A stretch of 64,000 bases of DNA, from positions 248,001-312,000 of the forward strand of contig NZ_CP033897.1 in assembly GCF_003813985.1 (NCBI RefSeq), written 5' to 3'. The notes beneath the pieces were generated by a model. It had not been told where the DNA came from. It saw only the letters and a list, made by a program, of their open reading frames with translations, and ran no database searches. This document shows, piece by piece, positions 1 to 9,951 of the stretch; position 1 is the first letter of the stretch, and every line of letters begins with the position of its first letter. The DNA comes from Corynebacterium gerontici. Lineage in GTDB: Bacteria > Actinomycetota > Actinomycetes > Mycobacteriales > Mycobacteriaceae. A program made the position numbers and the translations under genes.

Positions 1-1
1 A

Positions 2-1135
2 ACGCACTCCATCGTCGGCGGTATCGTCGGCGCCGCGCTATGCCTGGGCATCACTCAAGGCTTGGGTGGCTGGGAAATGGTGCAGTGGGATAAAATCGGA
101 CAAATCGCTCTGTCCTGGGTACTCTCGCCGGTGCTTGGTTGCGTGGTAGCGCTGCTGTTGTTCGGATTCATTAAGAAGAAGGTGCTCGGCTACAACGACA
201 CCGCCGATACCGAGCTACGCCAGATCAAGGCGGATCGCATCGCGCTGCACAAGAACTTCAAGGCATCCTACGAGCGCCTCAATGAGATCCAGCAGCTCGC
301 CTACACCAATGCCATGACCCGCGATGCCGCCCTCATCCAGGCTGCGGACTTTGAACCGGATCAGTTGGAATCCGACTATTACCGCAATCTGTATCAAATC
401 AATTCCCGCCGCAACCAACTGGATACCCACCGCGCCCTAGAAACCTGGGTGCCGGTCATTGCCGCTGCGGGTTCCGCGCTCATCGGCGCAATGATGCTGT
501 TCAAGGGGCTCAAAAACCTGAACCTACATTTCAGTACCTGGGGCAATGTGATCATCCTGGCCTTGATCTCCGTGGTGGTGTGGATGTCGATCACCGTGAT
601 GTCGCGTTCGCTTCGCAACCAGGAGCTTTCGCGCGCCACCTTCATCATCTTCTCTTGGATGCAGGTATTCACCGCCTCGGCCTTCGCGTTTTCACACGGC
701 TCCAACGACATTGCGAACGCCATCGGTCCATTCTCCGCTGTGCTGGATGTGCTTAAGACCAACGAGATTAACTCCAAGGCCGCAGTGCCCACTATGGCGA
801 TGGTTACCTGTGGTGTGGCACTGATTGCCGGCCTGTGGTTCATTGGTCGTTTTGTGATCCAGACCGTCGGCAGCGGACTCACCGAGATGCACCCGGCATC
901 CGGCTTCGCCGCAGAGCTCGCGGCGGCAGCAGTGGTGATGTTGGCATCCGTGCTTGGTCTGCCCGTTTCCTCCACACACATCCTCATTGGTGCGGTGCTG
1001 GGCGTGGGCATGGTCAATCGCGCTGCTAACTGGCGTTTGATGAAGCCAATCGCCATGGCGTGGGTGATTACGCTTCCCGCCGCAGCTACGGTTTCCGCCG
1101 TCTGCGTGCTGGTGCTCAACGGCATCTGGGGCTAA
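2..1135 (+). CDS. pit: PiT-family inorganic phosphate transporter (5' end outside window)
   Basis: Integral membrane low-affinity phosphate:cation symporter. The reading frame is open to the left edge of the window, so the N-terminus is missing. The first visible residues ([10 protein letters not shown]) are the end of the first PiT signature. The second half carries the twin signature [12 protein letters not shown] near 693-728 and [12 protein letters not shown] near 968-1003, which is the internal duplication typical of PiT proteins. Between the halves lies a hydrophilic loop (about 200-420) with charged, helical character. At least seven hydrophobic segments are visible. The gene ends just before a strong bidirectional hairpin and converges on the AI-2E family gene. 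A TTG at 62 is not the true start. Confidence 0.9.
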   Translation, partial: THSIVGGIVGAALCLGITQGLGGWEMVQWDKIGQIALSWVLSPVLGCVVALLLFGFIKKKVLGYNDTADTELRQIKADRIALHKNFKASYERLNEIQQLAYTNAMTRDAALIQAADFEPDQLESDYYRNLYQINSRRNQLDTHRALETWVPVIAAAGSALIGAMMLFKGLKNLNLHFSTWGNVIILALISVVVWMSITVMSRSLRNQELSRATFIIFSWMQVFTASAFAFSHGSNDIANAIGPFSAVLDVLKTNEINSKAAVPTMAMVTCGVALIAGLWFIGRFVIQTVGSGLTEMHPASGFAAELAAAAVVMLASVLGLPVSSTHILIGAVLGVGMVNRAANWRLMKPIAMAWVITLPAAATVSAVCVLVLNGIWG

Positions 1136-1140
1136 AAGCA

Positions 1141-1173
1141 AAATGCTCCTAGGAAAGGTTCCTAGGAGCATTT
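1141..1173. terminator. Bidirectional intrinsic terminator between pit and the AI-2E gene
   Basis: Perfect 13-bp inverted repeat AAATGCTCCTAGG (1141-1153) / CCTAGGAGCATTT (1161-1173) with a 7-nt loop. The A/T-rich ends give a short U-run in both directions, so it can end both convergent genes. Confidence 0.85.
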
Positions 1174-1186
1174 CTTATGCCAAAAA

Positions 1187-2479
1187 TCAGCTCTGCTTGG
1201 CATCCTTGGCTTCTTCAACCACTGCAGAAGGCTTCTTGCGAATACTGATCTTTTCAAGGCGCTCGGCAAAGGTCAGGCCAGCGCCCGCTTCCGCGTCCTC
1301 GCGCGTGGCGATTTCAATGTCATCCAGCGTGATTTCACCGGCGCGCAGAGCAACGAGGTCGAAGTGGTAGCGAATAACCACGGCGATGGTTGCAGCGATC
1401 GGCACAGCCAGGAACGCGCCGATGACACCGAAGAGCGTGGAGCCCACAGTGACCGCGAGCAGCACCACAGCGGCGTGCAGGTTCATGGCCTTCGACTGCA
1501 GAGCCGGTTGGAGGACGTGGCCCTCGATCTGCTGCACCGCCAGGATAAGCGCCAGAACGAACAGCGCATTGGTGAGGCCGTTTGTCACCAGTGCAACAAT
1601 CACGGCTAAGGCACCTGCGGTGACAGCACCGACGATTGGGATGAATCCACCGAAGAACGTTAGTACGGCGAGCACGAGCGCCAACGGCACATTGAGCACC
1701 AGCAAACCAATGCCGATCAAAATGGCGTCCACACCGGAAACGATCGCCTGAGTGCGGATGAACCCGGAGAGGGTATTCCAAATACGATTCAGCAATTCAG
1801 TGAGGTGCCAACCGGCGTTGGGGCCAGTTGCGCGGCGGATCATCGGCAAGAACTTCGTGCCATCTTTGAGGAAGAAGAAGGTCAGAATAAGCATGAGCAC
1901 CAGCGTCATACCGATCGTGCCCGCAGTGGAAAGGCCAGCAAACACGCCGGAGGCGATCTGGCCAGAACGCTCCTGAATCATATTGGTGACGTCTTTGAGT
2001 GCGCCATCAAATTGAGAAGTATCCAGATTCAGCGGCGGGCCTTGAAGCCACTCCATAAGGCGGTTAATGCCTTCTTGGGCCTTGGTAATTAGATCTTCAG
2101 ACTGCGAGCGAACGCTCGGCGCCATCGCCGCAAAAATACCACCAATGAGCGCGAAGAATCCCAGCATCACCAGCACGGCAGCAAGGGTGTCAGGAACATT
2201 CTTCGAGCGCAGCCACCGCGTCGGCGGCCACAGCACCGTTGATACCAGCAGCGCGAGTAACACTGGCAGTAGGCCGATCCACACGGCGTGTAGACCCTTC
2301 CACATGAAAATCGCCGCAATGGCGACGATGATAAAACGAAGCGCCCAACCGGCGACCCAACGGCCATCCTTGCCCAAAATTACGGCGCGATCCAGCGGCG
2401 GCGCAGATTCATCGAGCTTGCCGCTGAGTTCAAATGCGGTGCTATCGTCTTCCACCGCTTGTTCGAGGCGATGCGTCAT
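1187..2479 (-). CDS. AI-2E family (PerM/YdiK-like) transporter
   Basis: Polytopic membrane protein of about 430 residues. A hydrophobic pair near the N-terminus (WALRFIIVAIAAIFMWKG followed by WIGLLPVLLALLVSTVLW) precedes a soluble stretch. A C-terminal membrane block has the family-typical GGFIPIVGAVTAGALAVIVAL and a final VIGAFLAVPIAATIAVV segment. The family includes the proposed AI-2 exporter TqsA and Na+/H+ antiporters, so the substrate cannot be inferred. An upstream ATG at 2554 lies inside the putA terminator hairpin, so I chose the ATG at 2479 (MTHRLEQ), preceded by GAGG. The gene is convergent with pit. Confidence 0.8.
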   Translation of the reverse strand: MTHRLEQAVEDDSTAFELSGKLDESAPPLDRAVILGKDGRWVAGWALRFIIVAIAAIFMWKGLHAVWIGLLPVLLALLVSTVLWPPTRWLRSKNVPDTLAAVLVMLGFFALIGGIFAAMAPSVRSQSEDLITKAQEGINRLMEWLQGPPLNLDTSQFDGALKDVTNMIQERSGQIASGVFAGLSTAGTIGMTLVLMLILTFFFLKDGTKFLPMIRRATGPNAGWHLTELLNRIWNTLSGFIRTQAIVSGVDAILIGIGLLVLNVPLALVLAVLTFFGGFIPIVGAVTAGALAVIVALVTNGLTNALFVLALILAVQQIEGHVLQPALQSKAMNLHAAVVLLAVTVGSTLFGVIGAFLAVPIAATIAVVIRYHFDLVALRAGEITLDDIEIATREDAEAGAGLTFAERLEKISIRKKPSAVVEEAKDAKQS

Positions 2480-2539
2480 GCCTCGTTGTTCTTGTGTGTA
2501 TTCTTCCTTAGTCACCCGCAATACACTGCCACAAAAATA

Positions 2540-2570
2540 ACAAAGTGCCAGCATTGAGCGGGCACTTTGT
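2540..2570 (-). terminator. putA intrinsic terminator
   Basis: A 10-bp stem (2540-2549 with 2561-2570) and an 11-nt loop are followed, in the minus direction, by TTATTTTT. It sits 15 bases past the putA stop codon. It also lies over the first codons of the longer reading frame of the AI-2E gene, which argues against that longer start. Confidence 0.8.
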
Positions 2571-2584
2571 AATCAAGCTGTAAC

Positions 2585-5500
2585 TTAAGCCAGTTCTGGC
2601 GAGATCACGCCGAAGCGGTGGCGGGTTGATGCCACTGCCTGCTCCAGCAGGAAGGGCAACAGCTCGCGTCGGCCATCGGCAAGCACGGGCTGATCGAGTA
2701 CCACGGAGCCATTGGCTGCGGCGGCCTCGTAGATGCTTTCGGCCACCTTGCCCAGTGCGCGCACACGAGTGTGCGGCTTCAGTGCCTGGGCAAATGCCTC
2801 GTCGCTCATGCGTGTGACGCCAGGCAGGTGTTCTGGCGAGGTGATCACCACATCTGTGCCGGTGATCAGGCTGGCGAGACGCAGACGGTGGACGTCGAGA
2901 AGCTTGGCGCCGGAGCCCACACGGATCTGCAGCGGCTCAAGCAGCGGGCGGTAACGGAACACGTTGGCCTCGCAACGAAGTCCGGTGTTGTCATGCTCGC
3001 GGCCGAACTCTTCCTCCCAAGCCAGGGCATCTAGCTCGGCGGCGCGGCGCAGCCACTCCTTATCCTCTGCCGAAACATCCAGGCCGGACAGGTACTTCGC
3101 AACCTTGGCGTCGAGCGGAACGCCCAGGGCCTCTAAGGGGCCATCTTCCCAGGTGCCCTGTTGAGCCACATAGTTGGGGCCGCCTGCCTTCGCACCTTGG
3201 CCGATAGCGGAGTTTTTCCAACCACCGAAGGACTGACGCTCAACGATCGCGCCGGTGATGCCACGGTTGGTGTAGGCGTTGCCCACCTCAACGTGCTCGC
3301 GCCAGTAGTCCAGCTCGTCGGGATCCAGGGAGTGAATGCCGCCAGTGAGGCCGTAACCGGTTGAGTTCTGCCATTCTACCGCCTCCTCCAGGGTGTCGGC
3401 GCGCATGATGCCCAGGATCGGACCGAAGCACTCGTGGGTGTGGTACCAGGAGCCGGGCTTCACGCCATCGCGCACGCCGGGGCTCCAGAACTTACCCTCG
3501 TCGTCAAGCTGCTCGGGGCGGATGAGCCAACGCTCGCCTTCATCCAGTTGGGTGAGGCCGCGCTCGAGCTTCTCGCTCGGGGGTTCGATCAGACCGTTCA
3601 TCGTGGTGGTGATGTCGGTGCCCGGGCCCACCTTGAGGGTGGAGACGGCGTCGAGGAGCTGGTTCATGAAGCGCTCGGACTTGCCAACCGAGCCAACCAA
3701 GATCACCAGCGACGCAGCAGAGCACTTCTGGCCGGAGTGGCCGAAGGCGGACTTGTACACGTCGGCCACGGCGAGATCCGGGTCGGCAGCGGGGGTGACG
3801 ATGATGGCATTCTTGCCGGAGGTCTCGGCATTGATCACCATGTGCGGATCCCAGCTACGGAACAGCGCTGCGGTGTCAGATGCGCCGGTGAGAATAACTG
3901 AGTCCACGGAGGTAATGAGCTTCTTACCGGCTTCGCCTTCATTGGCGTTGATGAGCTGCACCAGGTCGGGATTCTGGCCTGCGGCTTCAAGGCCCGCGCG
4001 GATGTGCTTGACGGCAACTTCTGCGACGCGCACTACCTGCGGCGCAGGCTTGATCACCACGGCCGCACCTGCGGCGAGCGCTGCGAACACGCCGCCCACG
4101 GGAATGGCGAAGGGGAAGTTCCACGGGGGAGTTACCGCGACGACTTCGTAGGGGGTGAACTTGGAGCGAGCCTTGTCCAGTGCGCGCGCCTGCTCTCCAT
4201 AATAAACGGCGAAGTCGATGCCCTCGGAGATTTCCGGGTCGGCCTGGTCGACGGTCTTACCAGATTCGTGGGTCATCACGCTGAGCAGTTCGCCGCGTGC
4301 ATCGGCAAGGTGATCGGCGATGGTGTCCAGCACCTCTGCGCGATCGGCACCGGAAAGTTCACGCCAGTCGGCGCTGAGCTCCCGGGCATGCTCCACGGCT
4401 TCCAAGACCACCGCCGGTTCGGTGACGGTCTCCGACTGTACGGGGCCTGGGTCCTGCGCGATGGCCTTGAGCGCCCATTCGCGGTTTTGAGGCAGGGAAG
4501 GATCGGTATCGGGTTCGCCCACGAAGTGGCCGGGCTTGGAGTGGGACTGCTTGCCGGATTCGGTGTTGCGGTCCTGGGTGCGACGCGGCCCTGCGAAGGT
4601 GTCCCAGCGGTTCGCCACCGCCTGGCGGAAGACGTCTTCCTGGCTGGTCATTGCTTCGACTTCGGGGGCGAAGAGGGCGTGAAGGAAGTTTTGCTTCTCG
4701 CCGTTTTCTTCCAGGCGGCGCACCAGGTAGCTCACGGCCACGTCAAAGTCCTCGGCATGCACCACGGGGGTGTAGAGGATAAGGTCGCCGACCACCTCGC
4801 GCACGGCCCGGGCCTGTGCCGGTGCCATGCCCTGCAGCATCTCGATGTCGAGCTGGTGCTCAACGCCGCGCGCCACAGCCAGTTCGTGGGCGAGTGCCAC
4901 GGTGTAGAGGTTGTGGGAGGCCACACCGATGCGCACGTTGTCTGCATGCTCGGGGTCGAGGATGAAGTCCATCAGACGGTAGTAGTTGGCGTCTACCTCG
5001 TCCTTGGTGAGGTACGGTGCTTGTTCCCAGTCGTGCACCTCGGCGTCAACTTTCTCCATGGAGAGGTTGGCGCCCTTAACCAGGCGGATCTTGATCCTGG
5101 CGCCGCCACGTGCGCGACGCTCTGCGGCGAATTCCGCGAGTTCCTTGAGCGCGTCGAGGGTGTCGGGCAGGTAGGCCTGGAGCACGATGCCGGCTTCGAG
5201 GCCCAGGAATTCTTCTTCGCCGAGCAGTTCTTTGAAGAGTTTGATGGTCAGGTGGAGGTCTTTGTACTCCTCCATGTCCATGTTGATGAAGGTGCCGCGC
5301 TTATTCGCCTCGCGGTAGAGGGGGCGCAGGCGTTCCTTGAGTCGTTCGGTGTTGCCGTCGATGTCCCAAGGGTTGAGCTGTGCGCAGACCGATGATGCCT
5401 TGATGGACACGTAGGTGACGCGAGGGTTTTTCAGTAGCTCCAGGGTGCGGTTGAGGCGGGATTTTGCCTCTTCTTCACCCAGGACGGCTTCGCCCAGGAG

Positions 5501-5944
5501 GTTGAGGTTGAGCTGGAAGCCTTCCTTTTTAGCCTCGTCGAGGCGGGCATTGAGCGCTTTGCCTTCTGCATCGAGCACAAGGTGTCCCACCATTTGGCGC
5601 ATGCGCTTACGAGCCAGGGGCATCACCACTCCGGGCAGGATTGGTGCGGCGAGGGAGCCTGCGGTGACGAGGCCCTTGTCGACGGTGCCGATGAAGCTGG
5701 GCAGTTTGGAATCGGAGCGCAGGGGGCTGGCGAGCTTGGCGAGCTCTTTTGCGGCGACCTTATTGTCTTCCGGACGAGCCACTTTGTCGACGAAACCCAT
5801 GGTGAAGGCGATGCCGTCTGCATCGCGTACCAGGGCGGCGAGCTGTTCGGTGGATTGCGCTTCCTTCTTATTGGCTGCATCGTCTTTGAGCGCGAGCCAT
5901 TCGTTGGCGCGTTTGACCGCGGCATCGACGAGGTTTTCGAGCAT
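2585..5944 (-). CDS. putA: Bifunctional proline dehydrogenase / glutamate-semialdehyde dehydrogenase PutA
   Basis: Oxidises proline to glutamate in two steps: FAD-dependent proline dehydrogenase, then NAD-dependent P5C dehydrogenase. The protein is 1119 aa. The PRODH barrel spans about residues 90-450 (LVKGANLSMEK, GVASHNLYT). The ALDH module spans about 500-960, with TPPWNFPFAIPVGG for the cofactor site and GHSGQKCSAAS carrying the catalytic Cys. A C-terminal extension of roughly 150 residues follows. No ribbon-helix-helix domain is present at the N-terminus, so unlike E. coli PutA it should not act as its own repressor. An AAAGGGG ribosome site lies 8 bases before ATG 5944. It is divergent from dnaK across a 287-bp intergenic region. 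Confidence 0.95.
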   Translation of the reverse strand: MLENLVDAAVKRANEWLALKDDAANKKEAQSTEQLAALVRDADGIAFTMGFVDKVARPEDNKVAAKELAKLASPLRSDSKLPSFIGTVDKGLVTAGSLAAPILPGVVMPLARKRMRQMVGHLVLDAEGKALNARLDEAKKEGFQLNLNLLGEAVLGEEEAKSRLNRTLELLKNPRVTYVSIKASSVCAQLNPWDIDGNTERLKERLRPLYREANKRGTFINMDMEEYKDLHLTIKLFKELLGEEEFLGLEAGIVLQAYLPDTLDALKELAEFAAERRARGGARIKIRLVKGANLSMEKVDAEVHDWEQAPYLTKDEVDANYYRLMDFILDPEHADNVRIGVASHNLYTVALAHELAVARGVEHQLDIEMLQGMAPAQARAVREVVGDLILYTPVVHAEDFDVAVSYLVRRLEENGEKQNFLHALFAPEVEAMTSQEDVFRQAVANRWDTFAGPRRTQDRNTESGKQSHSKPGHFVGEPDTDPSLPQNREWALKAIAQDPGPVQSETVTEPAVVLEAVEHARELSADWRELSGADRAEVLDTIADHLADARGELLSVMTHESGKTVDQADPEISEGIDFAVYYGEQARALDKARSKFTPYEVVAVTPPWNFPFAIPVGGVFAALAAGAAVVIKPAPQVVRVAEVAVKHIRAGLEAAGQNPDLVQLINANEGEAGKKLITSVDSVILTGASDTAALFRSWDPHMVINAETSGKNAIIVTPAADPDLAVADVYKSAFGHSGQKCSAASLVILVGSVGKSERFMNQLLDAVSTLKVGPGTDITTTMNGLIEPPSEKLERGLTQLDEGERWLIRPEQLDDEGKFWSPGVRDGVKPGSWYHTHECFGPILGIMRADTLEEAVEWQNSTGYGLTGGIHSLDPDELDYWREHVEVGNAYTNRGITGAIVERQSFGGWKNSAIGQGAKAGGPNYVAQQGTWEDGPLEALGVPLDAKVAKYLSGLDVSAEDKEWLRRAAELDALAWEEEFGREHDNTGLRCEANVFRYRPLLEPLQIRVGSGAKLLDVHRLRLASLITGTDVVITSPEHLPGVTRMSDEAFAQALKPHTRVRALGKVAESIYEAAAANGSVVLDQPVLADGRRELLPFLLEQAVASTRHRFGVISPELA

Positions 5945-6099
5945 TATGTGCCCCTTTCAGTCTGCGTGTTGCGCTTCGGGTCACACTCTACTTTGAAGTA
6001 TTAATCAATTCATAGTCGAGCTTTTCGACGCCTCCGCGAAAAATCTCCACCGTCCTGAACAGGGATTTTCTGGATTATTTAAAAAAGTTGAGTCAAGTG

Positions 6100-6127
6100 G
6101 GAACAACTTTGAGGGTTGTGCCGTTGA
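6100..6127 (+). promoter_or_regulatory. SigH-like promoter of dnaK
   Basis: GGAACA (6100-6105), 16 bp, CGTTGA (6122-6127). This matches the corynebacterial/mycobacterial SigH form GGAA(T/C)A-N16-20-CGTT. The clpB gene at 18561 has the same hexamers at the same spacing, which strongly supports both calls. Confidence 0.75.
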
Positions 6128-6148
6128 GTTGAGTGACATTGACTCAAG
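6128..6148 (+). promoter_or_regulatory. HspR operator (HAIR) upstream of dnaK
   Basis: GTTGAGT-N7-ACTCAAG matches the HspR-associated inverted repeat CTTGAGT-N7-ACTCAAG at all but one base. It lies directly downstream of the SigH-like -10, where bound HspR would block RNA polymerase. HspR is encoded by the last gene of this locus, giving a feedback loop. Confidence 0.8.
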
Positions 6149-6171
6149 GCTCTGGTACTCTCGAGCTCCAG

Positions 6172-6196
6172 AAGTTGAGTTGATGTGTATCAACTT
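6172..6196. repeat. Second inverted repeat in the dnaK leader
   Basis: AAGTTGA (6172-6178) and TCAACTT (6190-6196) are exact inverted repeats separated by 11 bp. A looser pair, AAAGTTG (6084-6090) and CAACTTT (6104-6110), lies further upstream. The half sites resemble HAIR halves, so they may be auxiliary HspR contacts or an mRNA stem. This is not proven by the sequence. Confidence 0.5.
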
Positions 6197-6231
6197 TAAA
6201 AGCATCAGATAAATATGGAGGAATTTTTATC

Positions 6232-8058
6232 ATGGGACGCGCAGTAGGTATTGACCTCGGCACCACAAACTCGGTGGTCACCGCCCTCGAAGGTGGCGAG
6301 CCGATCGTTATCGCAAACTCTGAGGGTGCCCGCACCACCCCTTCCGTCGTTGCATTTGCCAAGAATGGTGAAGTGCTCGTCGGCCAGTCTGCCAAGAATC
6401 AGGCAGTCACCAACGTCGATCGCACCATCCGCTCCGTCAAGCGCCACATCGGCACCGACTGGAACGTTGAGATTGACGACAAGAAGTACACCCCCCAGGA
6501 AATCTCCGCTCGCACACTGATGAAGCTGAAGCGCGACGCTGAGTCCTACCTCGGTGACGCGGTAACCGACGCCGTGATCACCGTGCCCGCTTACTTCTCC
6601 GATTCCCAGCGCCAGGCCACCAAGGAAGCCGGCCAGATCGCAGGTCTGAACGTACTGCGCATCGTCAACGAGCCCACCGCGGCTGCGCTGGCATACGGCC
6701 TGGAAAAGGGCGAGAAGGAACAGACCATTCTCGTCTTCGACCTCGGTGGCGGCACCTTCGACGTCTCCCTGCTGGAAATTGGCGACGGTGTGGTTGAGGT
6801 TCGTGCAACCGCTGGCGACAACGAGCTTGGTGGCGATGACTGGGATCAGCGCATCGTCGATTGGCTGGTAGAGAAGTTCAAGTCTGCCAACGGCGTTGAC
6901 CTTTCCAAGGACAAGATGGCGCTGCAGCGCCTGCGTGAGGCTGCGGAGAAGGCAAAGATTGAGCTGTCCTCTTCCCAGCAGGCAACCATCAACCTGCCCT
7001 ACATCACCGTCGATGCCGACAAGAACCCGCTGTTCCTCGACGAGACGCTGTCTCGCACCGAGTTCCAGCGCATCACCCAGGATCTGTTAGACCGCACTAA
7101 GGCACCGTTTAACCAGGTGATCAAGGACGCCGGCATCTCCGTGGGCGAGATCGACCACGTGGTGCTCGTTGGTGGCTCCACCCGTATGCCTGCCGTCACC
7201 GACTTGGTGAAGGAACTCACCGGCGGCAAGGAGCCCAATAAGGGCGTGAACCCGGACGAGGTTGTGGCTGTTGGTGCTGCGCTGCAGGCCGGCGTGCTGC
7301 GCGGTGAAGTCAAGGATGTGCTGCTGCTCGACGTCACCCCGCTGTCCCTCGGTATTGAAACCAAGGGTGGTGTGATGACCAAGCTCATCGAGCGCAACAC
7401 CACCATCCCCACCAAGCGCTCCGAGACCTTCACCACCGCTGAAGACAACCAGCCTTCGGTACAGATCCAGGTGTTCCAGGGCGAGCGCGAGATGGCTGCA
7501 CACAACAAGCTGCTCGGCTCCTTCGAGCTCGGCGGCATCGCACCAGCTCCGCGCGGTGTGCCCCAGATCGAGGTGACCTTCGACATCGACGCCAACGGCA
7601 TCGTTCACGTCACCGCGAAGGACAAGGGCACCGGCAAGGAAAACACCATCAAGATCCAGGACGGTTCCGGTCTGTCTCAAGAAGAGATCGACCGCATGGT
7701 CAAGGACGCCGAGGCTCACGCTGAGGAGGACAAGAAGCGCCGCGAGGAGCAGGAGACCCGCAATTCTGCTGAGACGATGGCGTACCAGACCCGCAACTTC
7801 CTCAACGAAAACGGCGAGAAGGTGTCCGAGGACGTCAAGACCAAGGTAAACGAAGCTGCCGACGCCGTCGATGAGGCCCTCAAGGGCGACGATATTGAGG
7901 CGATCAAGCAGGCCGTCGAAAAGCTCTCCGAGGTCTCTCAGGAAATGGGCAAGGCCATCTACGAGGCTGAGGCTGCGAACGCGTCGGACTCCCAGGCTGA
8001 TGCCAACGACGATGTCGTGGACGCCGAGGTTGTAGACGAGGAGGATGAGAAGAAGTGA
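6232..8058 (+). CDS. dnaK: Hsp70 chaperone DnaK
   Basis: Cytoplasmic ATP-dependent chaperone of 608 aa. The ATPase domain begins GIDLGTTNS and includes [13 protein letters not shown] and [13 protein letters not shown]. The substrate-binding domain follows the hydrophobic linker [15 protein letters not shown] near residue 365. The tail is acidic and ends [15 protein letters not shown] at 6217-6222 is 9 bases from ATG 6232. It is the first gene of the heat-shock locus and is translationally coupled to grpE. Control is expected from SigH (promoter 6100-6127) and HspR (HAIR 6128-6148). Confidence 0.98.
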   Translation: MGRAVGIDLGTTNSVVTALEGGEPIVIANSEGARTTPSVVAFAKNGEVLVGQSAKNQAVTNVDRTIRSVKRHIGTDWNVEIDDKKYTPQEISARTLMKLKRDAESYLGDAVTDAVITVPAYFSDSQRQATKEAGQIAGLNVLRIVNEPTAAALAYGLEKGEKEQTILVFDLGGGTFDVSLLEIGDGVVEVRATAGDNELGGDDWDQRIVDWLVEKFKSANGVDLSKDKMALQRLREAAEKAKIELSSSQQATINLPYITVDADKNPLFLDETLSRTEFQRITQDLLDRTKAPFNQVIKDAGISVGEIDHVVLVGGSTRMPAVTDLVKELTGGKEPNKGVNPDEVVAVGAALQAGVLRGEVKDVLLLDVTPLSLGIETKGGVMTKLIERNTTIPTKRSETFTTAEDNQPSVQIQVFQGEREMAAHNKLLGSFELGGIAPAPRGVPQIEVTFDIDANGIVHVTAKDKGTGKENTIKIQDGSGLSQEEIDRMVKDAEAHAEEDKKRREEQETRNSAETMAYQTRNFLNENGEKVSEDVKTKVNEAADAVDEALKGDDIEAIKQAVEKLSEVSQEMGKAIYEAEAANASDSQADANDDVVDAEVVDEEDEKK

Positions 8059-8633
8059 CGATGCCCGACAATCCGGGCGATCCGGAAAACACCGACCCCG
8101 AGGCGACCTCACCCGAGCAAGCCGAGGCTGCAGCGGAACGAGCAGAAGAGGCTGATCTCGACCCCACCCTCGAAGCAGACGTCGACGCTGCGCTCGCCGA
8201 GGAAGTTCCCGCGGAACCAACCGTGGAGGATCAACTGGCGGAGCGCACCGAAGACCTGCAGCGTGTGAGCGCCGAGTACGCGAACTATCGCCGCCGTACC
8301 GAGCGTGACCGCGCGCAGGGCGTGGAACTGGCTAAATCCCAGGTGGTTGTGCAGTTGCTGCCGATTCTCGATGATCTTGAGTTGGCTGAACAGCACGGCG
8401 ACCTCGAAGGACCGCTGAAGTCCATGCGCGACAAGCTCCTCGGCGTCACCGAAAGTCTCAAGGTGCAGTCCTTTGGTGAAGAGGGCGAGCCTTTCGACGC
8501 CGAACGCCACGAAGCAGTTCAGGATCTCTCCGAGGGAGAGGAAAAAGTACTGGGTACCGTGCTGCGACGCGGCTACCAGATGGGTGATCGTCTCCTTCGC
8601 ACAGCGATGGTGATTATCGCCGACCCGTCCTAG
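8055..8633 (+). CDS. grpE: Nucleotide exchange factor GrpE
   Basis: Releases ADP from DnaK. The protein has up to 192 aa, with an acidic Glu/Ala-rich N-terminus, a central helical stretch leading into [14 protein letters not shown], and the C-terminal GrpE signature around [13 protein letters not shown] to the end. Two starts are possible. GTG 8055 overlaps the dnaK stop by four bases (GTGA), and ATG 8061 lies six bases downstream in the same frame. Either gives coupling to dnaK. A strong hairpin terminator follows the gene. Confidence 0.95.
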   Translation: MTMPDNPGDPENTDPEATSPEQAEAAAERAEEADLDPTLEADVDAALAEEVPAEPTVEDQLAERTEDLQRVSAEYANYRRRTERDRAQGVELAKSQVVVQLLPILDDLELAEQHGDLEGPLKSMRDKLLGVTESLKVQSFGEEGEPFDAERHEAVQDLSEGEEKVLGTVLRRGYQMGDRLLRTAMVIIADPS

Positions 8634-8650
8634 ACGGAACATGCACTACC

Positions 8651-8704
8651 CAAGGGGCGCTGCTTAGACCATCACGATTTTTAAGGCAGCGCCCCTTGTT
8701 TTTA
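8651..8704 (+). terminator. Intrinsic terminator inside the heat-shock operon, after grpE
   Basis: CAAGGGGCGCTGC (8651-8663) pairs perfectly with GCAGCGCCCCTTG (8686-8698). The loop is 22 nt and is followed by TTTTTAG. It should stop or attenuate dnaK-grpE transcripts before dnaJ. Confidence 0.85.
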
Positions 8705-8731
8705 GCTTTAGAAAAATTAGCAACAAAAAAA

Positions 8732-8758
8732 GGAATAGAAACCGAGAACTTGAGTTTT
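8732..8758 (+). promoter_or_regulatory. Possible SigH-like promoter and HAIR half-site before dnaJ
   Basis: GGAATA (8732-8737), 15 bp, AGTTTT (8753-8758) resembles the SigH form with one base less spacing than dnaK and clpB. A single CTTGAGT HspR half-site at 8749-8755 overlaps it. The second half-site is absent. If real, dnaJ-hspR can be expressed independently of the terminated dnaK-grpE message. Confidence 0.4.
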
Positions 8759-8778
8759 CGGAAAGGAGGAAAGCGGCC

Positions 8779-9948
8779 ATGGCCATGAAAAATGAGTGGG
8801 CAGAAAAGGACTACTATGCAGATCTCGGCGTGAGTTCCAGCGCGAGTGAGCAGGAAATTAAAAAGGCATATCGCAAGCTCGCGCGAGAAAACCACCCCGA
8901 TTCTCACCCCGGAGACGCAGCCGCTGAAGAACGTTTTAAGAAGGTGGCAGAAGCCTACGACGTGGTGGGTGATCCGGAAAAGCGGCGCGAATACGACGAA
9001 ATGAAGAGGGCTCTCGCAAGTGGCGGATTCCGCGGCTTCGGGAAGAAAGCGGGGTCCGGTTATGCCGGAGGGTTTCAAGAAGGGTTCGACCTGGGCGACA
9101 TCTTCGGCCAACGAGGAGGGTTTGCTCAAGAGGACAATCTTGGGGATATCTTCGGTAGCTTTTTCAACCGCGGCGGCGGTGCTACTCGCAAGCCAAATCG
9201 CTCGGCGCGAGGGTCGGACGTCCAAACCGAAATAACGCTTGATTTCCGTGAGGCCGCCAAGGGCACCGCTATGCCGATTCAGCTCACGGCACAAGCACCC
9301 TGCGAAACCTGCCACGGCTCCGGATCCAGCAGCGGCAAAGTTTCCGTGTGCAGCCACTGTAACGGCTCGGGTTTCATCTCCGAGCAAAAAGGTGCCTTCG
9401 GTATGTCATCGCCGTGCGCCTACTGCGGCGGCACCGGGGAAGAGATTGCCGATCCCTGCAGTGATTGCCAGGGCAGCGGCACCAAAACCCGCACCCGAAC
9501 CATCACCGTGCGTATCCCCGCTGGAGTCACCGACGGCCAGAAGGTGCGATTGGCTGGACAAGGCGAGGCCGGCCGCAACGGCCGCCCCGCGGGTGACCTC
9601 TACGTCACCGTGCATGTGAAGGCGGATCCGCTGTTCCAGCGCAATGGCGACAATCTTGAGATCACAGTGCCCGTGTCCTTCCCGGAGGCCGCTCTGGGTG
9701 ACACGATCTCGGTACCCACCCTTGATTCGCCCGTGCGCGTGAAAATTCCTGCGGGCACACCCAATGGCCGCACGCTTCGTGTACGCGGCCGCGGCATCCA
9801 GCGCAAGGGCGCGAAGGCTGGTGACCTCTTGGTCACGGTTGAGGTGAAAGTGCCCAAGGAGATGGACGCCGCCCAAACCAGCGCCTTGCGTGCCTATGCT
9901 CAGGCGGAACGTGATGCCGGGTTCAATCCAAGGAAGGATTGGAGGTAA
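8779..9948 (+). CDS. dnaJ: Hsp40 co-chaperone DnaJ
   Basis: Stimulates DnaK ATPase and delivers substrates. The protein is 389 aa. A J-domain (about residues 10-75) contains the essential HPD in [10 protein letters not shown] Gly/Phe-rich stretch runs about 80-145. Four zinc-binding CxxCxGxG repeats follow ([32 protein letters not shown]), then the C-terminal peptide-binding domains. AGGAGG at 8764-8769 fits ATG 8779 better than the second ATG two codons later. The hspR gene starts three bases after the stop. Confidence 0.96.
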   Translation: MAMKNEWAEKDYYADLGVSSSASEQEIKKAYRKLARENHPDSHPGDAAAEERFKKVAEAYDVVGDPEKRREYDEMKRALASGGFRGFGKKAGSGYAGGFQEGFDLGDIFGQRGGFAQEDNLGDIFGSFFNRGGGATRKPNRSARGSDVQTEITLDFREAAKGTAMPIQLTAQAPCETCHGSGSSSGKVSVCSHCNGSGFISEQKGAFGMSSPCAYCGGTGEEIADPCSDCQGSGTKTRTRTITVRIPAGVTDGQKVRLAGQGEAGRNGRPAGDLYVTVHVKADPLFQRNGDNLEITVPVSFPEAALGDTISVPTLDSPVRVKIPAGTPNGRTLRVRGRGIQRKGAKAGDLLVTVEVKVPKEMDAAQTSALRAYAQAERDAGFNPRKDWR

Positions 9949-9951
9949 GTC

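Noticed and set aside
2480..2554. Upstream ATG 2554 as start of the AI-2E family gene
   Set aside because: It lies within the hairpin that terminates putA, and the extra 25 residues are not hydrophobic or conserved in appearance.
4004..5395. 463-codon open frame antisense to putA
   Set aside because: Shadow frame; the sense strand encodes conserved PRODH and ALDH motifs throughout.
7087..8220. 377-codon open frame antisense to dnaK/grpE
   Set aside because: Shadow frame with Leu/Val/Gly-rich noise and no ribosome site.
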